A DNA stretch of 64,000 nucleotides from positions 1 to 64,000 of the forward strand of contig JAAYIN010000113.1 of assembly GCA_012523405.1 (NCBI GenBank). Reading direction: 5' to 3'. Made by a program: the position numbers and the translations under genes. Numbering within the stretch: position 1 is the stretch's first letter; the number at the start of each line of letters is the position of its first letter. The DNA comes from Clostridiales bacterium. GTDB taxonomy: Bacteria > Bacillota > Clostridia > Christensenellales > Aristaeellaceae. Positions 26,105-35,292 of the stretch are shown here, piece by piece. The notes below the pieces were generated by a model. That model saw only the letters and a list, made by a program, of their open reading frames with translations. It did no database searches and was not told the origin of the DNA.

Positions 26105-27109
26105 TTATTTCTGAGCAAATGCACTGGGTACGAAAATCTCGTTGAATTGATCGATTGCATATCGATCAGTCATGCAGGCGATAAAGTCGCAGACGGCACG
26201 CTCGGCACCGTCTATGTAGAATATCTCGAGGTACTCTTTGGGGAGCTGCTCGGGATGATTGCAGTAATGAGAAAACAAAGAGGAAATGATATAGTCGCAG
26301 CGTGCTTCTTCTTTATGTCTCCATTCATCGTGGTATACATATTCAAATAAGAAGGCACGCAATTGATCGCTTGCGTCGCTTACATCGGGGGACATGCGGA
26401 CAAAAGGCTGATCGGCGCTAGTTTCAACGATGTCACGAATCATCGTATCAATGCGCTCGCCATGCGTTGCTCCAAGCACACTGATACACTGGCGCGGAAT
26501 TTCAAAGGGCTTTAGGATACCGCCGCGAATGGCATCGTCAATGTCATGGTTGATATATGCAATGCGGTCTGCGCGCCTCACGCACCAGCCTTCAAGCGTT
26601 TCAGGCTCGTTCTTGCCCGAGTGGCAGAGAATGCCGTCGATCACCTCATAGCAAAGGTTAAGACCCTGACCATCGTTTTCCAGCTTTTCAACCATGCGCT
26701 TGCTTTGTGCATTATGATTGAATCCGTCATACATCAGCTTGTTAAGGGATGATTCACCGATATGACCAAAGGGCGTATGACCCAGATCATGTCCAAGTGC
26801 AATGGCTTCGGCCAAGTCTTCATTGAGCCTGAGGGAGCGAGCCAACGTGCGAGCAACCTGCGATACTTCCAGCGTATGCGTTAGCCTTGTACGGTAGTGA
26901 TCGCCCACGGGAGAAAGAAAAACCTGCGTTTTGTACTTTAGGCGTCTGAAACCCTTGCAGTGAATGATTCTGTCACGATCACGCTGGAACTCCGTACGTA
27001 AACTGCATGGCGATATGGGCTTTTGCCGTCCCTTTGTGTCTTGCGAAAGCAATGCGTAAGGGGAGAGGCGTTGCTTCTCTTCAGAATCCAAGCGTTCACG
27101 TATCGTCAT
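26105..27109 (-). CDS. dgt: Deoxyguanosinetriphosphate triphosphohydrolase-like protein
   Basis: A 334-residue HD-domain nucleotide hydrolase that would convert dNTPs to nucleosides and triphosphate. Metal ligands are in YRTRLTHTLEVSQ, the HD pair in IALGHDLGHTPFGHIGE, and the distal Asp in RRADRIAYINHDIDDA. The ATG at 27109 follows AAAGGTGG; longer frames lack support. This is the standard gene upstream of dnaG in many Clostridia. Exact substrate preference cannot be read from sequence. Confidence 0.94.
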   Translation of the reverse strand: MTIRERLDSEEKQRLSPYALLSQDTKGRQKPISPCSLRTEFQRDRDRIIHCKGFRRLKYKTQVFLSPVGDHYRTRLTHTLEVSQVARTLARSLRLNEDLAEAIALGHDLGHTPFGHIGESSLNKLMYDGFNHNAQSKRMVEKLENDGQGLNLCYEVIDGILCHSGKNEPETLEGWCVRRADRIAYINHDIDDAIRGGILKPFEIPRQCISVLGATHGERIDTMIRDIVETSADQPFVRMSPDVSDASDQLRAFLFEYVYHDEWRHKEEARCDYIISSLFSHYCNHPEQLPKEYLEIFYIDGAERAVCDFIACMTDRYAIDQFNEIFVPSAFAQK

Positions 27110-27196
27110 GAGCCATCCACCTTTCAAATCAAATGATCTCAGATATAATGTTATATACTGTATCATAAGAGTAAACTCCTGCTTTTTCCTTTCACA

Positions 27197-27225
27197 TTGC
27201 ATTGCGCACGGCGGTGTGCTATGAT
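27197..27225 (+). promoter_or_regulatory. dnaX promoter
   Basis: TTGCAT (27197-27202), a 17-base spacer and TATGAT (27220-27225), about 65 bases upstream of the dnaX start in the divergent dgt/dnaX region. Confidence 0.7.
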
Positions 27226-27292
27226 AAAATGTGATTGAGATATCGGCTAAAGCCTGTGAACACATGCTTTCCGTGTCCTTCTAGGAGGTATT

Positions 27293-28942
27293 ATGGCTTA
27301 CCAAGCACTATATCGTAAATGGCGCCCGACAACGTTTGAAAGCGTTATTGGACAAACTGCAACGGTCAAAACGCTCAGACATCAAATTGAGTCGGGGCGT
27401 ATTGCGCATGCGTATCTTTTCTGCGGTTGCCGGGGAACGGGCAAAACCACGATGGCGAAGCTGATGAGCCGCGCGATCAACTGCCAAAACCCAAACCATG
27501 GCGACCCTTGCGGGACATGTGAAGCATGTCAATCAATCATTAGCGAAACAACGATGGACGTGCTGGAGCTTGATGCTGCGAGCAATAACAGCGTTGATAA
27601 TATCCGCGAGCTATTGGAGCAGGTGAGGTACCCTGCACAAATCGGCCGCTACAAAGTGTACATCATTGACGAGGTACATATGCTATCCACGGCAGCTTTT
27701 AATGCGCTGCTAAAGACGCTGGAAGAACCGCCTGCGCATGTGGTCTTTATTTTAGCGACGACTGAGCCGCAAAAGCTTCCTGCAACGATATTATCGCGCG
27801 TTCAGAGATATGATTTTGGGCGCATTCCTTCTAATTTAATTGTCGAGCGCATGGAGCTTGCACTTGCAGACATGCACTACACTGCGGATGGCGAAGCGCT
27901 GCGCATGGTTGCACGGGCTGCGGAAGGCGCGATGCGCGATGCATTCAGTATTTTGGATATGTGCGTGGCGGGTGCGGAAAATCAGAATATCACAGCAGCT
28001 CAAGTGCGGGATGTTCTGGGTACGTCTGATCGCGAGTTTCTATTCGATTTTGCGCAAAGCCTAGTGGCGCGAGATAGCGCGGGTGTGATGCGCAAAGTAG
28101 ACGACTTGATGCGCTCTGGACGCGAGCCGCTTGTCTTCCTGCGTGAATTGTCAGTGCATATGAGAGCGCTGCTTACGGTCAAAGCAATTACGCAGGACGC
28201 TGCATCCATCCTTGATGTGACGGAGGAAGATGAAGCAAGATACCGCAAACAGGCGCAGGATATATCCAGCGAACGCTTGCTCCGCGTGCTGGATACCTTT
28301 ATGCATGCCGAAACAGAGCTTCGCTTTGCATCCACGCCCAGAATCGGACTGGAGGCAGCTGTGCTCAAGGCATGCCAGAGCAATCAAGAAGTCGATCAAT
28401 CGGCACTTCTGGAGCGCATTGGTGAGCTTGAATCCAAGCTCAGCCGATTTGAAAGCGAAATCGCAAGCGGAAAGATCGCTGTATCTATGGAAGGACAAAA
28501 GCAATCCACTAGACGAAGAGAAGATGCTGGCGGCTCCTCCGCGAGTGCTGCAAAATCTCCCCCACAGAAAACAGCACAACCTGTGCCCACAGATGAAAAG
28601 GAAATCTGGAAGAAAACGCTCTCCCAGCTTGCCAAGACCCAGCCGCCATTGTTTGGTTTGCTCAGGAATGAGCGCTTTATCGGAGCGAAGGATAATGTAT
28701 ATCAGGTGATGATCCCCGTTTCAAAAAAGGACTTTTCCTATGTAAAGCTTAGCCAGCAGCAGCGGCGGGATACAGTCTCTCAAATACTGAGTGAAGTGGC
28801 GAATACAAAGCTTCGTTTTGAAGTGGTACTTGAGCAGGACGCGGGTAACGTGAAACTGAATAACGTGCGGGAGGAAGCGCAGCAAAGCCTCATTGATGCT
28901 TTTGGCCGTGATACCGTGCAGATTGATGAGGCAAAACAATAG
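27293..28942 (+). CDS. dnaX: DNA polymerase III subunits gamma/tau
   Basis: A 549-residue clamp-loader ATPase. The AAA+ core shows Walker A GCRGTGKTT, a zinc site (CQNPNHGDPCGTCEAC), Walker B YIIDEVHML and sensor ATTEPQKLPATILSR. Domain III follows to ~residue 360, then a variable, Lys/Ser/Pro-rich linker (~395-435) and a C-terminal tau region. The usual neighbours ebfC and recR are not next to it; instead rsmA overlaps by one base. Confidence 0.97.
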   Translation: MAYQALYRKWRPTTFESVIGQTATVKTLRHQIESGRIAHAYLFCGCRGTGKTTMAKLMSRAINCQNPNHGDPCGTCEACQSIISETTMDVLELDAASNNSVDNIRELLEQVRYPAQIGRYKVYIIDEVHMLSTAAFNALLKTLEEPPAHVVFILATTEPQKLPATILSRVQRYDFGRIPSNLIVERMELALADMHYTADGEALRMVARAAEGAMRDAFSILDMCVAGAENQNITAAQVRDVLGTSDREFLFDFAQSLVARDSAGVMRKVDDLMRSGREPLVFLRELSVHMRALLTVKAITQDAASILDVTEEDEARYRKQAQDISSERLLRVLDTFMHAETELRFASTPRIGLEAAVLKACQSNQEVDQSALLERIGELESKLSRFESEIASGKIAVSMEGQKQSTRRREDAGGSSASAAKSPPQKTAQPVPTDEKEIWKKTLSQLAKTQPPLFGLLRNERFIGAKDNVYQVMIPVSKKDFSYVKLSQQQRRDTVSQILSEVANTKLRFEVVLEQDAGNVKLNNVREEAQQSLIDAFGRDTVQIDEAKQ

Positions 28943-29778
28943 TGAAAAAATCCTTCGTACACGCTCAGAATCGCCGTGATCACGGCGTAAGGTATAAGCA
29001 CGATCTAGGGCAGCATTTTCTGTATGACGAGTCGCTTTTGCGTTCGTTGGTTGAACAGACAGGTGTATCCAAGAATGATACAGTGCTTGAAATTGGTCCT
29101 GGCAGCGGAATGCTGACCAAATGCCTATGTGACGCTGCAAAGCATGTGCTTGCGGTGGAAGTTGATGCGGATGTACTCCCGTTTTTGCGCGTGAAAACAC
29201 AGGATTGCGATAACCTCACGATTGTCCAAGGTGATATTCGCAAGCTCAATATCAAGGAACTATGCGAGCCGCTTGGCGAGAACTTCTTTGTGATTGCAAA
29301 TATTCCCTATAATATCACCACGCCGATTTTCGATTTGCTTTGGGAGAGCGGTCTCCCCATTGAGCGTATATGCATGATGATTCAAAAGGAAGTTGCTGAA
29401 AAGCTGATGGCTGCGCCGTCAACAGATGCATATGGACTTTTGAGTGTGAAGTGTCAATATCGTTGTGAACCGAATCTGATTGCCATTGTACCTGCAGAAG
29501 CATTTACTCCGCCGCCTAAGGTGGATAGTGCCTTTGTCAGGCTGGATTGTTTGAAAGAACCGCCGATTCCATGTGCTGACGAGAAGCTCTTCTTTACCAT
29601 GGTAAAAGCGGGATTTACGCTTCGCAGAAAGACACTGACCAATGCCCTCAAAGGTTTGGTGGATTCGGAGAAGCTGAAGGGTGCATTGGAGGCAAGCGGG
29701 CTGCAGCTAACGGTTCGAGGAGAAGCGCTGGATGTTACGCAATGGATTACCATTGCGAATGCTTGTGCGAAGGAATAA
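28942..29778 (+). CDS. rsmA: 16S rRNA (adenine1518/1519-N6)-dimethyltransferase
   Basis: A 278-residue SAM-dependent enzyme that dimethylates two adjacent adenines near the 3' end of 16S rRNA (KsgA). Motifs: the N-terminal DLGQHFLYDE, SAM-binding LEIGPGSGMLT, and the catalytic ANIPYNITTPI; the C-terminal domain includes FTPPPKVDSAFV. It starts with GTG at 28942, sharing the last base of the dnaX stop, with GAGG ten bases upstream. Confidence 0.97.
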   Translation: MKKSFVHAQNRRDHGVRYKHDLGQHFLYDESLLRSLVEQTGVSKNDTVLEIGPGSGMLTKCLCDAAKHVLAVEVDADVLPFLRVKTQDCDNLTIVQGDIRKLNIKELCEPLGENFFVIANIPYNITTPIFDLLWESGLPIERICMMIQKEVAEKLMAAPSTDAYGLLSVKCQYRCEPNLIAIVPAEAFTPPPKVDSAFVRLDCLKEPPIPCADEKLFFTMVKAGFTLRRKTLTNALKGLVDSEKLKGALEASGLQLTVRGEALDVTQWITIANACAKE

Positions 29779-29785
29779 GGCGCAA

Positions 29786-30622
29786 TCATGCTTTCTTGTG
29801 CTCCAAGTGAAACTCCTTGGCTTTACTGGCAGCAAAGAGCGCAAGGCAAATGGCGGCAGGAATGGGATAAACCCATTGACCTGTTAGCAATGCCAGCAGG
29901 CCTAGTCCCATCCCAAACCAGAAGTAGCGTTTACAGCGGGTAGGGGATAGCACCATGTCAAGCCACTGCTTAGCGTTGCGGTGGGTATGCTTTTTACGGG
30001 CGAGCTTGCTTAGATCCTCGTCTGTAGCAGGCGCGGATAGTCCTGCAAGCAGCATCAGCTCTTCACGCTGGACGATGCGAACCGATAAATCTGAAGTTTC
30101 TAGGTACTGCGCAGCGTCGCGGCTGAGCGGGGCTGTCAGGCAGAGAATACAGCTTTCTACCTTATGCTCTCGCGTTTCCTTGATGACGGTAATGATCTGC
30201 TGTACATTTATCGGCATGCTCTCGTGCTGCGCAATCAGGCGAACCATCACTTCTTTATCATCAAGCGTGCCAAGGATACCCCATTCAATGGCCTTGACCA
30301 TCTGAACGGATTCTTTTGGCAAAAGCCAGATGGTTGCTTGAAAGGCGGCATGTCTTGGCGGAAGCAGCAGCAATTTGTTTAGTGCGATTTCGCCGCCAAT
30401 CATTCGCCTCATTTGCAGCTCGCGCTTTTCAACGGATTTCTTGCTAAACAATCGGGCGCATAACCAGATGAGACCACCCATGGCAAACCCTGCGGTAAGT
30501 GCAGGGAGACTCAAACCCCAAAGATAGACAAACCACGCAATGCCGATTCCTGATGCGACAATCGCACGAAGCAACTTGTCCGTTACGCTGGCAATCGGGG
30601 TTTTCTGCTTATATTTCTGCAT
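29786..30622 (-). CDS. Hypothetical membrane protein
   Basis: A 278-residue protein I do not recognise. Two hydrophobic helices lie near residues 22-60 and two more near 232-265; between them is a ~160-residue soluble region with alternating strands and helices (VESCILCLTAPLSRDAAQYLE, SVRIVQREELMLLAG) that could be a nuclease-like or nucleotide-binding alpha/beta fold. It ends with basic residues. It is convergent with rsmA, seven bases apart, and divergent from the nadD operon. Codon use is like its neighbours. Confidence 0.75.
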   Translation of the reverse strand: MQKYKQKTPIASVTDKLLRAIVASGIGIAWFVYLWGLSLPALTAGFAMGGLIWLCARLFSKKSVEKRELQMRRMIGGEIALNKLLLLPPRHAAFQATIWLLPKESVQMVKAIEWGILGTLDDKEVMVRLIAQHESMPINVQQIITVIKETREHKVESCILCLTAPLSRDAAQYLETSDLSVRIVQREELMLLAGLSAPATDEDLSKLARKKHTHRNAKQWLDMVLSPTRCKRYFWFGMGLGLLALLTGQWVYPIPAAICLALFAASKAKEFHLEHKKA

Positions 30623-30660
30623 TCAATCACTCCTATATAAACATGGTGATGAATAAAGTG

Positions 30661-30689
30661 TTTCCCTTTTGCCAATTTTTTAGTATAAT
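30661..30689 (+). promoter_or_regulatory. Promoter of the nadD-rsfS operon
   Basis: A perfect TATAAT (30684-30689) preceded by a weak -35, TTTCCC (30661-30666), with a 17-base spacer, about 48 bases upstream of the GTG start. Confidence 0.55.
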
Positions 30690-30736
30690 CATTAGAAGGG
30701 TTATTGCCCGGTCCCATTTCGAAGGGAGGCATAGCC

Positions 30737-31969
30737 GTGCCAAAACAGCGCATCGGCATCATGGGGGGGAGTTTCAATCCCATCCATGAAAGGCATTTGG
30801 AACTTGCGATTTGCGCGATGAAAGAACAAAAGCTAGATCGCGTGATTTTTTTACCGACTGGAAACCCACCTCATAAACGAGAAGGTCTTGAGGATGCAGA
30901 ACATCGATTTGAGATGACGCGCCTTTGCATGATCGGACTGCCTAAATGCAGTGCATCTAGGATGGAAATTGATCGAGAGGGTGTTATCTATACTGTTGAT
31001 ACCCTCACCCGTATGCTCAAGGATTCGCCGGACTTGGATCTGTACTATATTATTGGAGAGGACACGCTATTGGATTTGCCAAATTGGCGAAAGCCTGATA
31101 AAGTGTTTACGCTCTGTAAGTTCCTTGTTTGCAGACGCAGCGAGGACGGAGAGCCTGATCAAGAAAACTTGTCGCTGCTTGAGCAAAGAGGTGCAAGGCT
31201 GACGTTCCTCCAGATGACGCCCATGGATACCTCTGCAACTGAGATCAGATCTCAGCTAGCAAGCGGGATAGAGCCAACAGCACTTCGGCCGCAAGTCCTT
31301 GAGTATATCCGTATCATGGGACTATACGGCACGAAGACGAGTTTGGAGCATGCGGATATGATCTATGCCAAGCTCAAACAGTCCCTTAGCGATCGGAGAC
31401 TGCTACATTCTGTGCTGGTAGCAGCCACTGCGAGGAAACTCGCCGCAATCCATGGTGTCAATGAAAATCAAGCTGTATTGGCTGCACTCCTACATGACTG
31501 CGCAAAATGCATGCCGCTTAGCGAAATGCAGAAAATTGCGAAAGAGAACCGCTTGCTCGTTGACAAGGAAACGATGCAAAGCACCAATCTTTTGCATGGA
31601 CCTGTTGGTGCAGTGGTAGCGCAGCGCGACTACGGGATTGATGACCAAAACATACTGGCGGCGATTCGCTGCCACACGGTTGGCAAGGTGGGGATGCTTC
31701 CCCTTGATATGATCGTTTATCTATCAGACAAGATTGAGCCTTCAAGGCGCAGCTATCCTGCACTGGAAGAGGTTCGCAGGCTATCCGGCAGCAGTCTGAT
31801 TGATGCGATTCGTTACTCGATGGAATCCACTTTGGAATATATCGCTGCCCAAAAGAGTACAATCCACCCCGATACAATGCGTGCTGCACAGTGGCTTGGG
31901 CGGATGGCGGCAAAGAAAAATGCAGTACAACAAAACAAAAGGAGCGAAATGAATGAAAGAACTAATTGA
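30737..31969 (+). CDS. nadD: Fused nicotinate-nucleotide adenylyltransferase and YqeK-type HD hydrolase
   Basis: A 410-residue two-domain protein. Residues ~1-200 are NadD, which makes nicotinate adenine dinucleotide in NAD synthesis (GIMGGSFNPIH at the start, YYIIGEDTLLDLPNW, and the ATEIRSQL end motif). Residues ~205-400 are the YqeK HD domain (ALLHDCAKCMPL, YLSDKIEPSRR), which in other species is a separate gene hydrolysing Ap4A. The nucleotidyltransferase motif HxGH reads H17-E-R19-H20, so its Gly is Arg. GTG at 30737 has GGGAGG seven bases upstream. The order nadD-yqeK-rsfS is the normal Firmicute order, here with the first two genes fused in frame. Confidence 0.94.
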   Translation: MPKQRIGIMGGSFNPIHERHLELAICAMKEQKLDRVIFLPTGNPPHKREGLEDAEHRFEMTRLCMIGLPKCSASRMEIDREGVIYTVDTLTRMLKDSPDLDLYYIIGEDTLLDLPNWRKPDKVFTLCKFLVCRRSEDGEPDQENLSLLEQRGARLTFLQMTPMDTSATEIRSQLASGIEPTALRPQVLEYIRIMGLYGTKTSLEHADMIYAKLKQSLSDRRLLHSVLVAATARKLAAIHGVNENQAVLAALLHDCAKCMPLSEMQKIAKENRLLVDKETMQSTNLLHGPVGAVVAQRDYGIDDQNILAAIRCHTVGKVGMLPLDMIVYLSDKIEPSRRSYPALEEVRRLSGSSLIDAIRYSMESTLEYIAAQKSTIHPDTMRAAQWLGRMAAKKNAVQQNKRSEMNERTN

Positions 31970-32309
31970 AAAGATTGCGACGATCCTCTATAACAAAAAA
32001 GCGAACAATATTGTAGCCTTGGACGTAACCGAACTGACGGTGATTACCGAGTGCATGATCATTGCGAGCGGACGCAGCACCATGCAGGTGAAGGCTCTTG
32101 GCGAAGAGGTGGAAGACCGCCTGACAGAAATGGGTATCGAACCTGCCCGCAAAGAGGGCTACCAGGATGGCAAGTGGATTATTCTTGACTATGGCGCTAT
32201 CCTCGTACACATTTTCCATCAGGAAGATCGTGACTTTTATCGCCTTGATAAGCTCTGGGAAACAGAAGATAATCGCATTGCTATGCCTTTTGAAAACCAA
32301 GAGGATTAA
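31953..32309 (+). CDS. rsfS: Ribosomal silencing factor RsfS
   Basis: A 118-residue protein of the Iojap family that binds L14 on the 50S subunit and blocks subunit joining in starved cells. It covers the whole family domain, with VALDVTELTVITECMIIASG and the conserved ILVHIFHQEDRDFYRLDKLW. It overlaps the end of nadD-yqeK by 17 bases, with AAAAGGAGC just before the ATG, and is followed by a terminator. Confidence 0.97.
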   Translation: MKELIEKIATILYNKKANNIVALDVTELTVITECMIIASGRSTMQVKALGEEVEDRLTEMGIEPARKEGYQDGKWIILDYGAILVHIFHQEDRDFYRLDKLWETEDNRIAMPFENQED

Positions 32310-32327
32310 TCTTTTCACAATTGTTGG

Positions 32328-32366
32328 GAGAATGAGCTGTATGATATGCGTTCATTCTCTTTTTTC
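32328..32366 (+). terminator. Terminator of the nadD-rsfS operon
   Basis: 8-bp perfect stem GAGAATGA / TCATTCTC with a 16-base loop, followed by TTTTTTC. Confidence 0.88.
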
Positions 32367-32447
32367 TAGCATTTTTCAAGCGTTGTTCATCTGCTCATCA
32401 CTTCCAAAAGTTACGATATATTTGTAAAATGATACAAAGGAAGGGGA

Positions 32448-32912
32448 ATGAGGATGGTGAAAGAACGCGATAGAAGAAACGGATCACTCGTCATGATCAT
32501 TCTTATCGTTGCCATCATTGCGCTGCTAGCAGCTGTGATGACCATGTTATATAGCCCCCAACTTCAGGCCTTTCCATTTGAAAATTATGCGCTTGAAAGT
32601 ACAGATGCTGATGACTGTATGCGAGGCATGGTGCTGCTGGATATTGTGGATAGCGAGGCAATTTCGTATTATCATGTGAATGATACGGGCGTTTACGTAC
32701 TGGCAGTAGATGAACAAAGCGAAGCATATCGTGCGGGGATTCGTTCGGGAGACCGGATTATCATCGCTAATGGTATTGATATTTTAGATTCCAGCCAGCT
32801 GATGACCATGCGCAGTGAATTGCTTGACGGCGAAGCGTTTACACTGACTTTACTGCGCGGGACGCAAGAGAAAAGCTTAGAAGCTGTGCTATGCGATATG
32901 GCACATGAGTAG
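32448..32912 (+). CDS. Membrane-anchored PDZ domain protein
   Basis: A 154-residue protein with one N-terminal membrane helix (residues ~14-35) and an extracytoplasmic PDZ-like domain at ~75-150 (VYVLAVDEQSEAYRAGIRSG, then DRIIIANG). It has no protease domain, unlike most PDZ proteins of this size class (HtrA, CtpA). The start is ambiguous between 32448 and 32454; both follow AAGGGG. It lies 39 bases before a two-component system on the same strand, so it may feed a periplasmic signal to that kinase. That link is inference. Confidence 0.82.
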   Translation: MRMVKERDRRNGSLVMIILIVAIIALLAAVMTMLYSPQLQAFPFENYALESTDADDCMRGMVLLDIVDSEAISYYHVNDTGVYVLAVDEQSEAYRAGIRSGDRIIIANGIDILDSSQLMTMRSELLDGEAFTLTLLRGTQEKSLEAVLCDMAHE

Positions 32913-32951
32913 GCAATTGCCTAGCGGAATGAAAAAGAGAGGGGGAGCCTA

Positions 32952-33632
32952 ATGATGAAACTTCTCATCGTAGATGACGAACAGCGCATTCGTCAACTGA
33001 TCATCAAATATGCTCTGTTTGAAGGCTATAAGGTGGCGGAGGCGGAAAATGGCATGGAGGCCATTGATAAAGCTCAAAAAGAGCGATTTGATCTCATTAT
33101 TATGGATGTGATGATGCCTGAACTCGATGGTTTCTCAGCCTCCAGAGAAATCAGGAAAAATGCGGCTATCCCCATCATTCTTTTGTCAGCTCGAGGCGAG
33201 GAATATGATAAAATTCATGGGTTTGAACTGGGCATAGATGATTATGTTGTCAAGCCCTTTTCTCCCAAGGAATTGATGCTTCGCGTAGGGGCTGTGCTCA
33301 GGCGCGCTTCTGCCAACTCTCCGCAGAGTTTGGAACACGAATGTGTAACCATTAATAATATGCTGGTCGACTTCACGGCGCGTAAAGTGACAGTGGATAA
33401 TTTTGAGCTTGATTTATCTCCCAAAGAATATGATTTGCTCTTTTATATGGTCAAAAATCGCGGTATTGCCTTAACCCGAGATAAGCTCATCAGTGAGGTA
33501 TGGGGCTTTGATTTCTTTGGTGACGATCGTACCCTTGATACCCATATCAAGCTGCTGCGAAAGCAGCTGGGGGACTATGCAAAGTACATCACCACACTCA
33601 GAGGGGTAGGATACCGTTTTGAAAAAGAGTGA
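32952..33632 (+). CDS. OmpR-family response regulator
   Basis: A 226-residue two-domain response regulator. The receiver shows the acidic pair DDEQ, the phospho-acceptor Asp in IIMDVMMPELDG and an intact switch Lys (VVKPFSPKE). The winged helix follows (LSPKEYDLLFYMV, TLRGVGYRFEKE). The start is the ATG at 32952 or the one three bases later. It overlaps the downstream kinase by 14 bases. Its targets are unknown; nearby candidates are the PDZ gene upstream and the signal peptidase genes. Confidence 0.94.
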   Translation: MMKLLIVDDEQRIRQLIIKYALFEGYKVAEAENGMEAIDKAQKERFDLIIMDVMMPELDGFSASREIRKNAAIPIILLSARGEEYDKIHGFELGIDDYVVKPFSPKELMLRVGAVLRRASANSPQSLEHECVTINNMLVDFTARKVTVDNFELDLSPKEYDLLFYMVKNRGIALTRDKLISEVWGFDFFGDDRTLDTHIKLLRKQLGDYAKYITTLRGVGYRFEKE

Positions 33633-35124
33633 AGCGACAGATAAGCTCTCATTAAAGAGTCGAATGATGAATTACAAGAACTCACTAGGCATCCGCAGTA
33701 GAATCTTTCTGTATTTTCTATTGTTTACAGGACTGCTGCTGGTGCTGCTTTGGCTGTTCCAGATTGTATTTCTGGATGAGTTTTACAGGCTGCAAAAGAC
33801 AGAGATGCTGAAATCATCATCCGATAGCATTGTCAGGAACATCAACAATGAAAACCTGCAAACGCTTGTGGACCGCATTGCTGAGGACAACGAGGTTTGT
33901 GTTTTGGTCATTGATGAAAACTTAAAACTGATTGTCAGCGCAGAGCACACGCCTGGATGCATTATCCATCACATGAGCATTCATGACATTCTGCGGTATA
34001 CTGAAATGGCGATGGACGAAAACGAATCAGTTCTGCGTATATTTCCCATGCTCGGGTTTAGAAATGAAAAGTATGACGAAAAGAAATTTTCGGGTCATGT
34101 CCCGTCCAGCGACGATGGAAGTGCGCGGAGTATGGTTACGGTCAAGGCAACGGTGCTTGAGGATGGCCGCAGGGCGTTTGTGTTTCTGAATGCGACGGTT
34201 ACGCCCGTAACCGCAACGGTTCAAACCATACGCAACGAATTGATATTCATCACTGTGATTTTGATTTTGCTCTCATTTTTGATTTCTCTGGTCTTATCAA
34301 AGCGAATTACCAGTCCATTGATTGCGACGACACAAGCGGCAAAGCAGCTGAGTATAGGGGAATATACCCCCGTTTTGAGCAGTATAAGCTACCGCGAAAT
34401 CAAAGAGCTCAATGCGCAGTTGATTCAAACAGCCGATGATTTAAAGCGCGTTGAAACGATGCAGCGTGAGCTGATCGCAAACATCAGCCATGACCTGCGT
34501 ACGCCGCTGACGCTGATTGAGGGATATGCAGAGGTGATGCGCGATTTGCCGGGTGAAAATACGCCTGAAAATATGCAGGTGATTATCGATGAAACAAAAC
34601 GCCTTTCCACCTTAGTGAACGCTATACTAGATTACAGCGTGTCAAAGAGCGGCAAAGACGTGATTAAGAATGAGAAATTTGATTTAACATCGTCAATCAA
34701 CAGTATTCTTGAACGATATGGAAAGCTCAAGGAGCAGGATGGTTATCATATTATCTTTGAACCGTTCAAAAATGTCTGCGTATGTGCGGATGAACTGAAA
34801 GTCGGGCAAGTGATCTATAATTTAATCAACAATGCATTGACCTATACGGGCGCTGATAAAACGGTCAACGTAGTTCAAACGGTTTCCAATGGTAAGGTCA
34901 AGATCGAGATTAAGGATAGCGGAGAAGGGATCGAACCTGACGAGCTTGATAGCATTTGGGAACGATACTATCGAAGCAACAAAGCGCATAAGCGTGCTGC
35001 TATCGGAACAGGGCTCGGCCTTAACATCGTAAAGGGGATACTGGATAGCCATGGTCTAGAATATGGCGTAGAAAGTGAAATTAAAAAAGGCAGCACATTT
35101 TGGTTTGTGCTGCCTGAGGCATAA
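33619..35124 (+). CDS. Sensor histidine kinase with HAMP linker
   Basis: A 501-residue membrane kinase. Two membrane helices (~27-50 and ~205-228) flank a ~150-residue extracytoplasmic sensor domain. A HAMP linker leads to HisKA with IANISHDLRTPLTLIEGY and an ATPase domain with NLINNALTY, DSGEGI and GTGLGLNIV. The likely start is a TTG at 33619 inside the regulator's last codons, with AGGA seven bases upstream; an ATG pair at 33664 is the alternative. Together with the regulator and PDZ protein it forms a signalling operon of unknown stimulus. Confidence 0.92.
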   Translation: MKKSEATDKLSLKSRMMNYKNSLGIRSRIFLYFLLFTGLLLVLLWLFQIVFLDEFYRLQKTEMLKSSSDSIVRNINNENLQTLVDRIAEDNEVCVLVIDENLKLIVSAEHTPGCIIHHMSIHDILRYTEMAMDENESVLRIFPMLGFRNEKYDEKKFSGHVPSSDDGSARSMVTVKATVLEDGRRAFVFLNATVTPVTATVQTIRNELIFITVILILLSFLISLVLSKRITSPLIATTQAAKQLSIGEYTPVLSSISYREIKELNAQLIQTADDLKRVETMQRELIANISHDLRTPLTLIEGYAEVMRDLPGENTPENMQVIIDETKRLSTLVNAILDYSVSKSGKDVIKNEKFDLTSSINSILERYGKLKEQDGYHIIFEPFKNVCVCADELKVGQVIYNLINNALTYTGADKTVNVVQTVSNGKVKIEIKDSGEGIEPDELDSIWERYYRSNKAHKRAAIGTGLGLNIVKGILDSHGLEYGVESEIKKGSTFWFVLPEA

Positions 35125-35138
35125 GCTTATAGATCCGC

Positions 35139-35258
35139 TTACCACTGCCCAAAAGCAGCGAATATGACAGATCCTAACATAAGGCACGCAATTGATAAAC
35201 TCACAACTCGCACCATGATGGTTTTTAGCGGGGTCTTGCGCTTGGTTGTCGTTGCCAT
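35139..35258 (-). CDS. 39-residue single-pass membrane protein
   Basis: A very short gene: MATTTKRKTPLKTIMVRVVS at the N-terminus, then a hydrophobic helix of about 18 residues and the end AAFGQW. A basic N-terminus followed by one helix predicts a cytoplasm-in anchor, reminiscent of small proteins such as Prli42 or DUF4044, but I cannot assign it. Support is unusually good for its size: AGGAG eight bases before the ATG, and a perfect TATAAT promoter with a 17-base spacer at 35293-35321. It is convergent with the kinase gene. Confidence 0.78.
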   Translation of the reverse strand: MATTTKRKTPLKTIMVRVVSLSIACLMLGSVIFAAFGQW

Positions 35259-35292
35259 TGATTCCACTCCTATCAGAGATAAACTAAAAAAA

